This document shows positions 1 to 6,097 of a stretch of DNA of 6,859 nt, piece after piece (the stretch's first letter is position 1; the number at the start of each line of letters is the position of its first letter). The stretch comes from Deltaproteobacteria bacterium. GTDB lineage: Bacteria > Desulfobacterota > Binatia > UBA9968. The notes beneath the pieces were generated by a model. That model did not search any database and was not told the DNA's origin. It saw only the letters and a program-made list of their open reading frames with translations. The stretch lies in assembly GCA_005878685.1 (NCBI GenBank), contig VBLN01000085.1:1-6859 (forward strand), in the 5' to 3' direction. Made by a program: the position numbers and the translations under genes.

Positions 1-217
1 TAGCACCCCTTCTGTTTTTTCCCAATCAGAAAATAGCCTAGGCCTTTGCCTCAACCAAGTTAAGATCTTCTTCTCTCGCCCATATGTGAAAGCCATTTTC
101 CACTCCACTCCCTCTCTCCCACCAAATTTACACACAGACTGATACATCACCCGCTCCCTCGCCCCATGGCTCTTTGGGAAAAGCTGTGTTATTTTACAGC
201 GATGAAGGAGAGCAAGG
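1..217. other. Gene-free left edge, pyrimidine-rich
   Basis: I see no coding region here on either strand. The first bases read CACCCC, then TTCTG and a run of six T (15-20). This could be the right arm and T-tract of an intrinsic terminator whose left arm lies outside the window, but that cannot be tested. Bases 96-123 are almost pure pyrimidine on the plus strand. A short inverted repeat, GCTGT (183-187) and ACAGC (196-200), sits just before the ribosome binding site of the first gene. I find no convincing -35/-10 pair for that gene. Confidence 0.4.
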
Positions 218-511
218 ATGAACGATACGGATAAACAATTATTTGTCGGCATAAAGATTTCCTCAAAATTGCAAAACGCGTTGGATTCGCCGGCCCCCGG
301 AACCGAGCGCTACTTCAAAGAGAAAAACCTGGAATACCTGGAGATCGTGACCCTGGGGAACGAAAAGATTATCGGAAGGTTCATAAAGCATGGTTTTCCG
401 GCAAGCGATATCGACAACGTTAGTCGTAACATCCGTAGCATTGTAGGTCTGATTCTGCGCGGTGATCGTGTCGGCGAAGATTCCGTCCACATCTACGCTA
501 ATCAAGCCTGA
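218..511 (+). CDS. Small conserved-looking protein of unknown function
   Basis: This encodes a 97-residue soluble protein. ATG is the likely start because AAGGAG (205-210) lies seven bases upstream. There is no signal peptide, membrane segment or cysteine. The composition is ordinary: an N-terminal segment (KQLFVGIKISSKLQNAL), a central hydrophobic strand-like stretch (YLEIVTLGNEKIIGRF, about residues 40-55) and a helix-like stretch (DIDNVSRNIRSIVGLIL, about 64-80). It ends with a charged GDRVGEDSVHIYA segment. The pattern suggests a compact alpha/beta fold, but I recognise no family and assign no function. It stands alone, 173 bp before the next gene, with a small hairpin (520-533) after its stop. 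The good ribosome binding site and non-repetitive sequence argue that it is a real gene; the minus-strand frames over it are shadows. Confidence 0.72.
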   Translation: MNDTDKQLFVGIKISSKLQNALDSPAPGTERYFKEKNLEYLEIVTLGNEKIIGRFIKHGFPASDIDNVSRNIRSIVGLILRGDRVGEDSVHIYANQA

Positions 512-519
512 GATCCATT

Positions 520-533
520 CTGGGTAGGCCCAG
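520..533 (+). other. Short hairpin after the first gene
   Basis: CTGGG (520-524) and CCCAG (529-533) form a perfect 5-bp stem with a four-base loop, nine bases after the stop codon of the first gene. It has no following T-run, so it is a weak candidate for mRNA 3'-end structure rather than a standard intrinsic terminator. Confidence 0.3.
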
Positions 534-565
534 CAAACCGCTATTTTGCGATGAGATTCCTCGGG

Positions 566-595
566 TTGTTTACTTGCGGCGCGGCGTGATAGACT
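566..595 (+). promoter_or_regulatory. Weak candidate promoter for the zinc-ribbon gene
   Basis: TTGTTT (566-571) and TAGACT (590-595) are separated by 18 bases, giving a possible sigma70-type -35/-10 pair. Each box matches the consensus only partly. Initiation here would give a leader of about 80 nt that includes the hairpin at 630-668. This is an inference from motif and position only. Confidence 0.28.
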
Positions 596-629
596 TAAGC
601 CTCTTTAGAGCTTAGTTTCGACTGACTTA

Positions 630-673
630 GGAAGGCCTCCGAAGTTTAAATCAGCCGGGGGCCTTTCCGTTTT
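630..673 (+). promoter_or_regulatory. Terminator-like hairpin in the leader of the zinc-ribbon gene
   Basis: The left arm GGAAGGCCTCCG (630-641) pairs with the right arm at 656-668 over 12 bp. There is one bulged T and one G-T wobble, and the loop is about 14 bases (642-655). Four T follow directly (670-673), then the ribosome binding site GGAGG (676-680). It therefore lies downstream of the candidate promoter and only 12 bases from the ATG at 685. The left arm also contains GCCTCC (635-640), an exact complement of GGAGGC (676-681) at the ribosome binding site. Two exclusive folds are thus possible: a hairpin with weak terminator character and a free binding site, or a sequestered binding site. 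It could simply end transcription of the first gene. No known attenuator or riboswitch class is recognised. Confidence 0.5.
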
Positions 674-684
674 ATGGAGGCGAT

Positions 685-1146
685 ATGTCCACCAGAGTAA
701 TCCTAGACCAACTGAAACTGCAAGACGGAACCCTGATTCGGCATAAAATAACAGGATACGAAGGGCGGATCGATGGCACGACTGAGATTAAATCCTGTTT
801 TACGGAGCACGGAGCATTGTTGGGTAACCGCGGCGCCAAGCAGGCGTTCCAGTACCGCGTATTTATCGAGGGAGAGAGCTTACGGCGCATTGCACCGGCC
901 GAGGATTTAGAAATCCTGGAAGGGGCTGCAATGATCACCTGCCCCGGTTGTCATTTGATTTTCCAAAGTAAGCCCGGCTTTCACGGCAAACCCGGTGGTC
1001 GCTGTGAGTGTGGCGGATGGATTTGTCCCAGCTGCTTGGCTTGCCAGGATGCGAGCGAAAAAGCCGCCGCGCAGTCTCCCTGTCCGAATCAGAGGAAACG
1101 GCTGGTTAGAAAGATGGCAGCCAAGAAGAAAGGCGTTGCGCGTTGA
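685..1146 (+). CDS. Zinc-ribbon-like protein with basic C-terminal tail
   Basis: This encodes a 153-residue soluble protein in two parts. Residues 1-80 look like a small beta-rich domain (GTLIRHKITGYEGRIDGTTEIKSCF, then FQYRVFIEGESLRRIAPAEDLEIL). Residues 84-121 hold a cysteine cluster: CPGC (86-89), CEC (107-109) and CPSCLAC (114-120). These seven clustered cysteines are typical of a treble-clef or zinc-ribbon metal site. The last 20 residues are rich in Lys and Arg (RKRLVRKMAAKKKG), which suggests nucleic-acid contact. ATG is chosen because GGAGG (676-680) precedes it by four bases. It is followed by a run of nine G just after the stop. I do not recognise a named family. A role as a DNA- or RNA-associated accessory protein is inference from the metal site, the basic tail and the neighbouring RRM gene. 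Confidence 0.75.
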   Translation: MSTRVILDQLKLQDGTLIRHKITGYEGRIDGTTEIKSCFTEHGALLGNRGAKQAFQYRVFIEGESLRRIAPAEDLEILEGAAMITCPGCHLIFQSKPGFHGKPGGRCECGGWICPSCLACQDASEKAAAQSPCPNQRKRLVRKMAAKKKGVAR

Positions 1147-1376
1147 CAGGGGGGGGGCTGAATAACGTATTGTAAACTTCCTACTTCAGTATCGGGCCTT
1201 CTGAAAGAGGAAAATACAAACGTTGAAGGCCTAGTCGGTCTTTGCTTGCGAAACGATATCTAGCGGACAATCCGACCAGAGCGTGGTTTCATTCATTTAA
1301 GTTCCTCATGTTCTGCTCCCATTAGCATCAGCTTCTCAAGGCAAAAGACTTTAACATTCTCTGATAGGAGGAGAAC
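1147..1376 (+). other. Long leader/spacer before the RRM gene
   Basis: This is a 230-bp spacer without a gene. It opens with G9 (1149-1157). An inverted repeat GGCCTTC (1195-1201) / GAAGGCC (1225-1231) gives a 7-bp stem with a 23-base purine- and A-rich loop. AGACTTTAACAT (1346-1357) lies about 20 bases before the start codon and is nearly repeated at 1913-1924. A perfect TTGACA (1143-1148) overlaps the preceding stop but has no good -10 at normal spacing. Long structured leaders are common for cold-inducible RNA-binding proteins, so post-transcriptional control is plausible but not shown. Confidence 0.35.
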
Positions 1377-1694
1377 ATGAGTAATAAATTATACGTTGGC
1401 GGCTTACCCTATTCCATTACAGAAGGGAAGCTGCAGGAAATATTCGCCGCGCATGGGACCGTGGAATCGGCCAAGGTGATTACGGACAAATTCACGGGCC
1501 AGTCACGGGGCTTCGGTTTCGTGGAGATGGCTTCCGGGAGTGAAGCCCAAAAGGCGATCCAGGCCCTGAACGGCACCCAGCTTGAAGGGCGCACCCTCAC
1601 GGTCAACGAGGCCAAGCCTCAGGCGAAGCGCGATAGTGGTGGTTATGGCGGTGAAGGTCGGGGAAGCCGCGGTGGCGGACGTAATCGCTGGTAG
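1377..1694 (+). CDS. RRM-domain RNA-binding protein with Gly/Arg-rich tail
   Basis: This encodes a 105-residue cytoplasmic protein with one RNA recognition motif over residues 3-80. RNP2 is LYVGGL (5-10) and RNP1 is RGFGFVEM (44-51). The aromatic residues Y6, F46 and F48 that stack on RNA bases are present; the last RNP1 position is Met rather than an aromatic. A Gly/Arg-rich tail (88-103, GGYGGEGRGSRGGGRN) follows, as in the small bacterial and cyanobacterial Rbp proteins. The start is supported by AGGAGG (1366-1371), five bases before the ATG. Family knowledge: these proteins bind single-stranded RNA and are often induced by cold or stress, acting like RNA chaperones or regulators. The targets are unknown here. 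It is a single-gene unit with a 230-bp leader and a strong terminator right after the stop. Confidence 0.95.
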   Translation: MSNKLYVGGLPYSITEGKLQEIFAAHGTVESAKVITDKFTGQSRGFGFVEMASGSEAQKAIQALNGTQLEGRTLTVNEAKPQAKRDSGGYGGEGRGSRGGGRNRW

Positions 1695-1714
1695 TTTTCT
1701 CGTTTCTTAGTAAC

Positions 1715-1757
1715 AAAAAGGGGGGGGCAACAGGTCGGGTTGCTCCCCCTTTTTTTT
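1715..1757 (+). terminator. Intrinsic terminator of the RRM gene, bidirectional
   Basis: An A5 tract and a G8 run ending in GCAAC (1715-1731) pair with GTTGC, CCCCC and a run of eight T (1739-1757). They enclose a seven-base loop (AGGTCGG). The stem is GC-rich and followed by poly-T, and it begins about 20 bases after the RRM stop. The A-run before the left arm also gives a poly-U tail on the opposite strand, so it could stop minus-strand transcription as well. This isolates the RRM unit from the downstream genes. Confidence 0.93.
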
Positions 1758-2043
1758 CGACTTTACGACACCAACTCATCGAGTGGAACGTACCACCGGT
1801 GGGCTCCGAACCTATTTTTCGCAAGCCGCCAGAAATGAGTCGCCGCTGATCCCTGCGGCTGGCCCCCGCTTTGCTTAAGAACCCATCCGCTTTGAACAAG
1901 TTGAAACACCCAAGACTTAAACATCCGATTTTTCTACGGGTTAGCCAAAGGGGATGCAAAAACGAACACTATGAGGGGACGAAAATTGGAGCCCTGGAGA
2001 CGAATTTGTCAGTGATCAGGCGTCCCCGGCAGGTGGCAGATCG
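1758..2043 (+). other. Gene-free spacer with possible structured leader
   Basis: No convincing gene lies between the RRM terminator and the next start codon. Visible structure includes a perfect 10-bp palindrome CCACCGGTGG (1793-1802) and a GC stem GCCGC/GCGGC (1842-1846, 1855-1859). AGACTTAAACAT (1913-1924) resembles a site before the RRM gene. The larger hairpin 1975-2027 is entered separately. TTGAAC (1892-1897) is a possible -35, but no good -10 follows at proper spacing, so the promoter of the downstream gene is not located. Confidence 0.4.
1975..2027 (+). promoter_or_regulatory. Hairpin abutting the RBS of the ATP-grasp-like gene
   Basis: GGGGACG (1975-1981) is exactly complementary to CGTCCCC (2021-2027). 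Inside, CCTG (1993-1996) pairs with CAGG (2017-2020), directly stacked on the outer stem on the 3' side. The result is an 11-bp helix with an 11-base one-sided bulge and a 20-base loop that holds a near-palindrome (GACGAATTTGTC, 1999-2010). The ribosome binding site AGGTGG (2031-2036) starts three bases after the helix. It may be a leader control element, but it matches no riboswitch class I can recall. Confidence 0.4.
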
Positions 2044-2940
2044 ATGCCGATCATAGAGTCAGACCCCTGGCGCACTCAGTATTTCACCGGCGTTTTCTGT
2101 CCTGAGAAGGTCGTTATCCCGACTGATGACGAACTGGCCTACCAGCTCTATCCGAAACAGCGCTGGATCTACAACAAGCTGCCGCATGACATCATGCCGC
2201 GACGCTTTCCCGTTTTCAGCAAGCCGATCTACAATCTTCGCGGCATGGGCAGCGGCGGTAAAATCATCGAATCGCCCGAGGGCTTTAGAGCACAAGTGCA
2301 GCCCGGACATATGTGGATGACACTTCTGACCGGCGAGCATGTGAGCAGCGATGCCGCCGTGATCAACGGCGAGGCGGTGTGGTGGCGGCACACCATAGGC
2401 AAAGCTTTGGGGCAGGGAATGTTCGACTACTGGGCGATCCTTGGCGAATCAAGGCCGGAGATCGAGCGCTACTGCGGCGAATGGCTCCGCTCCCATCTCA
2501 AAGGGTATACGGGTTGCGTCAACTTCGAGACCATCGGCGGCAGGATCATCGAGGCCCACTTGAGATTTGCCGACCAGTGGCCGGACCTATATGGTCCTGG
2601 CTGGATCGAGGCCGCGGTCGAACTCTATGTACACGGACATTGGCGCTTTTGCGACGAAACGCGCCGCTCAGGGTACACCATCGTCCTCTATGGAGGACAT
2701 GGTCCCCGTTATAAGAAGCCGGACCAACACGCGGTCAACGAATTCCTGCAGCGGCCGGGCATCTCAAGCATTCAAATCACCTTTCACGACGACAGACCTC
2801 CTGAGACACACGCGATGCCGCCGGGCGGCTTCAGGCTCGCTATCGTCAATTGCTGGAATCTGGAGGCGGGGCTCGAAGTCCGCGAGCAACTTGCCCTGAT
2901 GTTCCGGTCGATCCCGCCTCCCGCCAGGGCGGCCGCATAA
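2044..2940 (+). CDS. ATP-grasp-like protein of unknown substrate
   Basis: This encodes 298 residues with no signal peptide or membrane segment. The start is supported by AGGTGG (2031-2036), seven bases before the ATG. Three segments follow the order of an ATP-grasp ligase. FPVFSKPIYNLRGMGSGG (55-72) resembles the nucleotide-binding Lys strand and glycine-rich loop. LLTGEHVSSDAAVINGEAVWWRHT (94-117) resembles the G-E-x-S-x-D strand. NFETIGGRIIEAHLR (160-174) resembles the metal-binding strand that usually ends in an E-x-N motif; here E170-A-H-L-R stands in its place. Family knowledge: ATP-grasp enzymes join a carboxylate to an amine or thiol through an acyl phosphate. The assignment is by pattern, and the replaced Asn leaves doubt about activity. 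The N-terminus (DPWRTQYFTGVFCPEKVVIPTDDE) looks conserved but is unknown to me. It is co-oriented with the hydrolase 42 bp downstream, so an operon by readthrough is possible. Confidence 0.78.
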   Translation: MPIIESDPWRTQYFTGVFCPEKVVIPTDDELAYQLYPKQRWIYNKLPHDIMPRRFPVFSKPIYNLRGMGSGGKIIESPEGFRAQVQPGHMWMTLLTGEHVSSDAAVINGEAVWWRHTIGKALGQGMFDYWAILGESRPEIERYCGEWLRSHLKGYTGCVNFETIGGRIIEAHLRFADQWPDLYGPGWIEAAVELYVHGHWRFCDETRRSGYTIVLYGGHGPRYKKPDQHAVNEFLQRPGISSIQITFHDDRPPETHAMPPGGFRLAIVNCWNLEAGLEVREQLALMFRSIPPPARAAA

Positions 2941-2966
2941 ATCCACAAACCGGTTTAAAAATCTAG

Positions 2967-2972
2967 TATAAT
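2967..2972 (+). promoter_or_regulatory. Perfect -10 box 10 bp before the hydrolase ATG
   Basis: TATAAT matches the sigma70 -10 consensus exactly. It ends ten bases before the ATG at 2983, so transcription would start at about 2978-2980, giving a leader of only a few bases. No Shine-Dalgarno sequence lies before that ATG, which agrees with leaderless or near-leaderless translation. No good -35 is found at 16-18 bp spacing, so the site may be weak, activator-dependent or coincidental. Confidence 0.42.
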
Positions 2973-2982
2973 AAGCGCGTCG

Positions 2983-5010
2983 ATGAAAATCGTCGATCGG
3001 TTTCCGCGCGCCGTGCGCGTGATTGAAAATTGCTGGATTCCGCTGTCGGACGGTTGTCGTCTGGCCGCGCGCATCTGGCTGCCGGCCGATGCGGAGACAA
3101 GCCCGGTGCCGGCGATCCTGGAATACATTCCGTATCGCAAGCGCGACTTCACCCGTGCACGGGATGAACCTATGCACTATTACTTCGCCGGTCACGGTTA
3201 TGCCGCGGTGCGCGTCGATCTCAGGGGCTCAGGCGATTCCGACGGCCTTTTACTAGACGAATATCTCGAGCAAGAGCAGAAAGACGCCCTGGAAGTGATC
3301 CGTTGGATCGCGGCCCAACCGTGGTGCAGCGGCGCCGTCGGCATGATGGGCAAGTCCTGGGGCGGATTCAACTCATTGCAAGTGGCGGCGCGGCGCCCGG
3401 ACGCGCTCAAGGCGATCATCACTGTCTGCTCCACAGACGACCGCTACGCCGACGACGTCCACTACATGGGCGGGTGTCTGCTGAATGAAAATCTGACCTG
3501 GGGCTCGGTGCTGATGAACTACAACGCCTATCCGCCGGATCCCGAGCTGGTCGGAGAGCGGTGGCGCGCGATGTGGCTCGACCGTCTCGATCACGCCGTA
3601 GTTTTTCCCGAAGTGTGGCTGACGCATCCGCGGCGGGACGATTACTGGAAGCACGGGTCCGTATGCGAGGACTACGGCGCCATCACCTGTCCCGTCTACG
3701 CCATAGGCGGTTGGGCCGATGCTTACAGCAACGCCATTCTCCGGCTGCTGGCCGGCCTCAAAGCGCCGCGCAAAGGGCTCATCGGCCCCTGGGCGCACCT
3801 CTATCCGCACGACGGGGTGCCCGGTCCGGCTATCGGATTTTTACAGGAGGCGCTGCGCTGGTGGGATCGCTGGCTAAAAAACATCGACAACGGCATCATG
3901 GCAGAGCCGATGGTCCGCGTCTGGATGCAGGAAAGCGTTTGCCCGAGACCGCATTATGAAGAGCGGCCCGGCCGCTGGGTGGCGGAAACGGAGTGGCCCT
4001 CGCCGCGGATCAGGCCGAAGCGTTATTGGCTGAGTCCGGATCGGCTGAGCAGTGCCGCGACCGTCAAAACCCGGCTCGACTTTCGCTCCGCACAGACCAC
4101 AGGCCTCACCGCGGGCGAATGGTGCCGCTTCGGCGCGCCGGGAGAAGCGCCTCGGGATCAGCGCGGCGACGACGGTTGTTCTGCGACGTTCGACTCGGAA
4201 TCCCTCCGGGAACGAATGGAAATCTTGGGCGCGCCGGCGGCAACGCTGGAGCTTGCGGTCGACCAGCCCATCGCGTTCATTGCCGCACGCCTCAACGACG
4301 TCGCTCCTGACGGCGCATCCACCCGGGTGACCTACGGGCTGCTGAATCTCACGCACCGCAACAGCCACGCGCATCCTCAACCCCTAGAACCGGGGAAGTG
4401 CTATCGAGTGACCGTCATATTGAACGCCATCGCCCACGTGTTTCCCCCCGGCCACACCTTGCGACTTTCGATTTCCACCTGCTACTGGCCGATCGCCTGG
4501 CCGGCGCCTGAGCCCACGGCAGTGAGCCTCTTTACCGGCAAGAGTTTTTTGGATCTTCCCGTACGTCCGCCGGACGGGAAAGACGCCAACCTCAACCCAT
4601 TCGAGCCGCCCGAGCGCGCGGCGGCGCAAGCAATCGAGCTTCGGCCCGCACCTCTGAAGCGGATCATCGAACGCGACCTCGCCGCCAACGAAACGACCTA
4701 CACCATCGCCAGCGGCGGCGACCTCGATGGTGGAGTGGTGGCACGGGTCGAGGCGATCGACCTGGAGGTCGGGCATACCGTCCTCAAGCGCTTCCGGATT
4801 GGAGAGGACGATCCGCTGTCGGCTCAAGCGGAGGTCGTGCAAAGGACCTTTTTTCGCCGCGGCGCATGGAAAGTCCGAGTCGAGACGCGCACTCGCTTCT
4901 CCTCAAATCGAGATTATTTCCTCCTGCACGCTGAACTCAAGGCGTGTGAAGGTGAAGAAGAGATCTTCGCGCGCGCTTGGGAGCGCCGCGTGAAGCGCGA
5001 CCTCCTCTGA
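2983..5010 (+). CDS. CocE/NonD family alpha/beta-hydrolase (peptidase S15-like)
   Basis: This encodes a 675-residue cytoplasmic hydrolase. The catalytic triad is visible: Ser125 in GKSWGG (123-128), Asp246 in GGWADAYSN (242-250) and His272 in GPWAHLYPH (268-276). Tyr51 in EYIPYRKRD probably matches the oxyanion-hole Tyr of cocaine esterase. Residues 16-310 form the hydrolase core with its helical cap (about 150-230). A jelly-roll beta domain typical of X-Pro dipeptidyl-peptidase relatives covers about 345-545, with FPPGHTLRLSISTCYWP at 487-503. A further region of about 110 residues (565-675, charged and strand-rich) lies beyond it. Family members cleave esters or amides, including acyl-amino acids and Xaa-Pro peptides; the substrate here is not predictable. 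The ATG is preferred because the family N-terminus begins here, although no ribosome binding site is seen. The gene converges with the minus-strand operon without a terminator between. Confidence 0.95.
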   Translation: MKIVDRFPRAVRVIENCWIPLSDGCRLAARIWLPADAETSPVPAILEYIPYRKRDFTRARDEPMHYYFAGHGYAAVRVDLRGSGDSDGLLLDEYLEQEQKDALEVIRWIAAQPWCSGAVGMMGKSWGGFNSLQVAARRPDALKAIITVCSTDDRYADDVHYMGGCLLNENLTWGSVLMNYNAYPPDPELVGERWRAMWLDRLDHAVVFPEVWLTHPRRDDYWKHGSVCEDYGAITCPVYAIGGWADAYSNAILRLLAGLKAPRKGLIGPWAHLYPHDGVPGPAIGFLQEALRWWDRWLKNIDNGIMAEPMVRVWMQESVCPRPHYEERPGRWVAETEWPSPRIRPKRYWLSPDRLSSAATVKTRLDFRSAQTTGLTAGEWCRFGAPGEAPRDQRGDDGCSATFDSESLRERMEILGAPAATLELAVDQPIAFIAARLNDVAPDGASTRVTYGLLNLTHRNSHAHPQPLEPGKCYRVTVILNAIAHVFPPGHTLRLSISTCYWPIAWPAPEPTAVSLFTGKSFLDLPVRPPDGKDANLNPFEPPERAAAQAIELRPAPLKRIIERDLAANETTYTIASGGDLDGGVVARVEAIDLEVGHTVLKRFRIGEDDPLSAQAEVVQRTFFRRGAWKVRVETRTRFSSNRDYFLLHAELKACEGEEEIFARAWERRVKRDLL

Positions 5011-5035
5011 GACCTCGCACAAAGAAGATGCACCT

Positions 5036-6097
5036 CTAACTTCTCTTTTGGATACCGAAGACCTGATTGTACTCTTCGACGATGGCGTTCAGATTCGGTC
5101 CAATAGAAGTGGGGCTCAAGAAGACAAACTCTTTCTGGAACAGCTCCTGAATCCAAGGTTTCTGCTTGATGCCTTGTCTAAGGGAAATCCTTCCCGCCGC
5201 TTCGGAGATTTTCGTCTGTCCTTCCTCGGACAGGATCCAGTCGATGAAGAGCATCGCCGCGTAAGGGTGCGGCGCGCGCTGCAAGAGAGTCACGAAGTTG
5301 GGCTCACCGGCATAGGGATCGAAGATGCGGAAATCGATGGGCGCACCCTGACTCTTGTACTCCGTGACCCGCCGTCCCCGGGCTGCGACCGAGATGGCGG
5401 ATTCCCCGGCCAGCATAAGCTGAACTCTCATCACGCTGCTGGAGCCGGGCATCTGAGGCTCCTGCCGGGCCAGAGCCTGCATATACTCCAGTCCCTTCTT
5501 CTTTCCCATCTGCTCAAGCATGACATGGAACCAAGTATATTCATCGGTGCCCAGGCTGATTCTCCCTTTCCATTTAGGGTTCAGTAAATCCTGGTAGCTC
5601 TTGGGTATGTCGTTGCCCTGAACCGAACGGGTGTTAAAGGCGACGACGAGCGGCGTGACTTCGAATCCGAGCCAGTAACCTTCAGGATCATAAGAGCCGG
5701 AAGGAAGCGCCTTTCGCTCCGGAGAGAGATAGGCAGCTGAAAGTTTTCTCTGTTTTAACTGCCACATCTCCACCGGTGCCGATCCCAAGATGTCGGCGGC
5801 AAAGCGTCCGGCCCGTGCTTCGGTGTCCACTCGGGTGAACACTCCGGAGGGGGTGGATCGGTAGGCATTAATTTTGAGGAATGGGTAACTCTTTTCGAAA
5901 GCAGCGATGACCTTCGGGTAATCGGTCAGGCTGAGGGAAGTGTAAAAAACCAGTTGGCCTTCCCTGCGAGCGCCTTCTTCCAGCGCGGCTTTTCGCTTGG
6001 CAGGGGAGAGGCTGTTGAGTCGCTTGAGCGCTTCTTCAACGGTCGCAGCCAGACCGCGGCCAGGAACGAACCATGCGTGCAGCGCAAGAAGGGCGGA
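5036..6097 (-). CDS. ABC-transporter periplasmic binding protein, iron(III)-type; start lost or non-canonical
   Basis: The open frame encodes about 353 residues of a type-2 periplasmic binding protein of the Fe(III)/thiamine/polyamine cluster. Recognisable parts are a signal-peptide-like start (ALLALHAWFVPGRGLA), the first strand EGQLVFYTSLS, then SYQDLLNPKWKGRISLG, LAGESAISVAARG and the C-terminal AAMLFIDWILSEEGQ. It would deliver a small ligand to an inner-membrane permease, which is not in this window. The 5' end is odd: the frame opens right after TAG 6098-6100, the stop of the VOC gene, and has no ATG, GTG or TTG before GTG 5840-5842. Starting at that GTG would lose the export signal and the first domain strand, and it has no ribosome binding site. 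Options are a nonsense or frameshift lesion, a sequencing error, TAG readthrough, or a CTG start at 6080-6082. The identity is confident; the start is unresolved. Confidence 0.82.
   Translation of the reverse strand, partial: SALLALHAWFVPGRGLAATVEEALKRLNSLSPAKRKAALEEGARREGQLVFYTSLSLTDYPKVIAAFEKSYPFLKINAYRSTPSGVFTRVDTEARAGRFAADILGSAPVEMWQLKQRKLSAAYLSPERKALPSGSYDPEGYWLGFEVTPLVVAFNTRSVQGNDIPKSYQDLLNPKWKGRISLGTDEYTWFHVMLEQMGKKKGLEYMQALARQEPQMPGSSSVMRVQLMLAGESAISVAARGRRVTEYKSQGAPIDFRIFDPYAGEPNFVTLLQRAPHPYAAMLFIDWILSEEGQTKISEAAGRISLRQGIKQKPWIQELFQKEFVFLSPTSIGPNLNAIVEEYNQVFGIQKRS

Noticed and set aside
1143..1173. Perfect TTGACA -35 overlapping the stop of the zinc-ribbon gene
   Set aside because: The only -10-like hexamer, TATTGT (1168-1173), is 19 bp away and the spacer holds G9, so a promoter is not supported.
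1603..1959. 118-codon minus-strand open frame across the RRM terminator
   Set aside because: It runs through the intrinsic terminator and the 3' end of the RRM gene, and its product shows no domain-like pattern.
1940..2035. Possible c-di-GMP or other known riboswitch
   Set aside because: Isolated GGGACG/CAAAA-like words are present, but the conserved core and helix order of the classes I know are missing.
1871..2056. 61-codon plus-strand open frame in the spacer before the ATP-grasp-like gene
   Set aside because: It has no ribosome binding site, low-complexity Lys/Pro/His-rich content, overlap with the hairpin at 1975-2027 and no family resemblance.
5048..5587. 179-codon plus-strand open frame
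   Set aside because: It is antisense to the well-supported binding-protein frame and is explained by that gene's GC-rich codon use.
5036..5842. GTG 5840-5842 as the true start of the binding protein
   Set aside because: It has no ribosome binding site, and homologous-looking coding sequence, including a signal-peptide-like core, continues upstream for about 85 codons.
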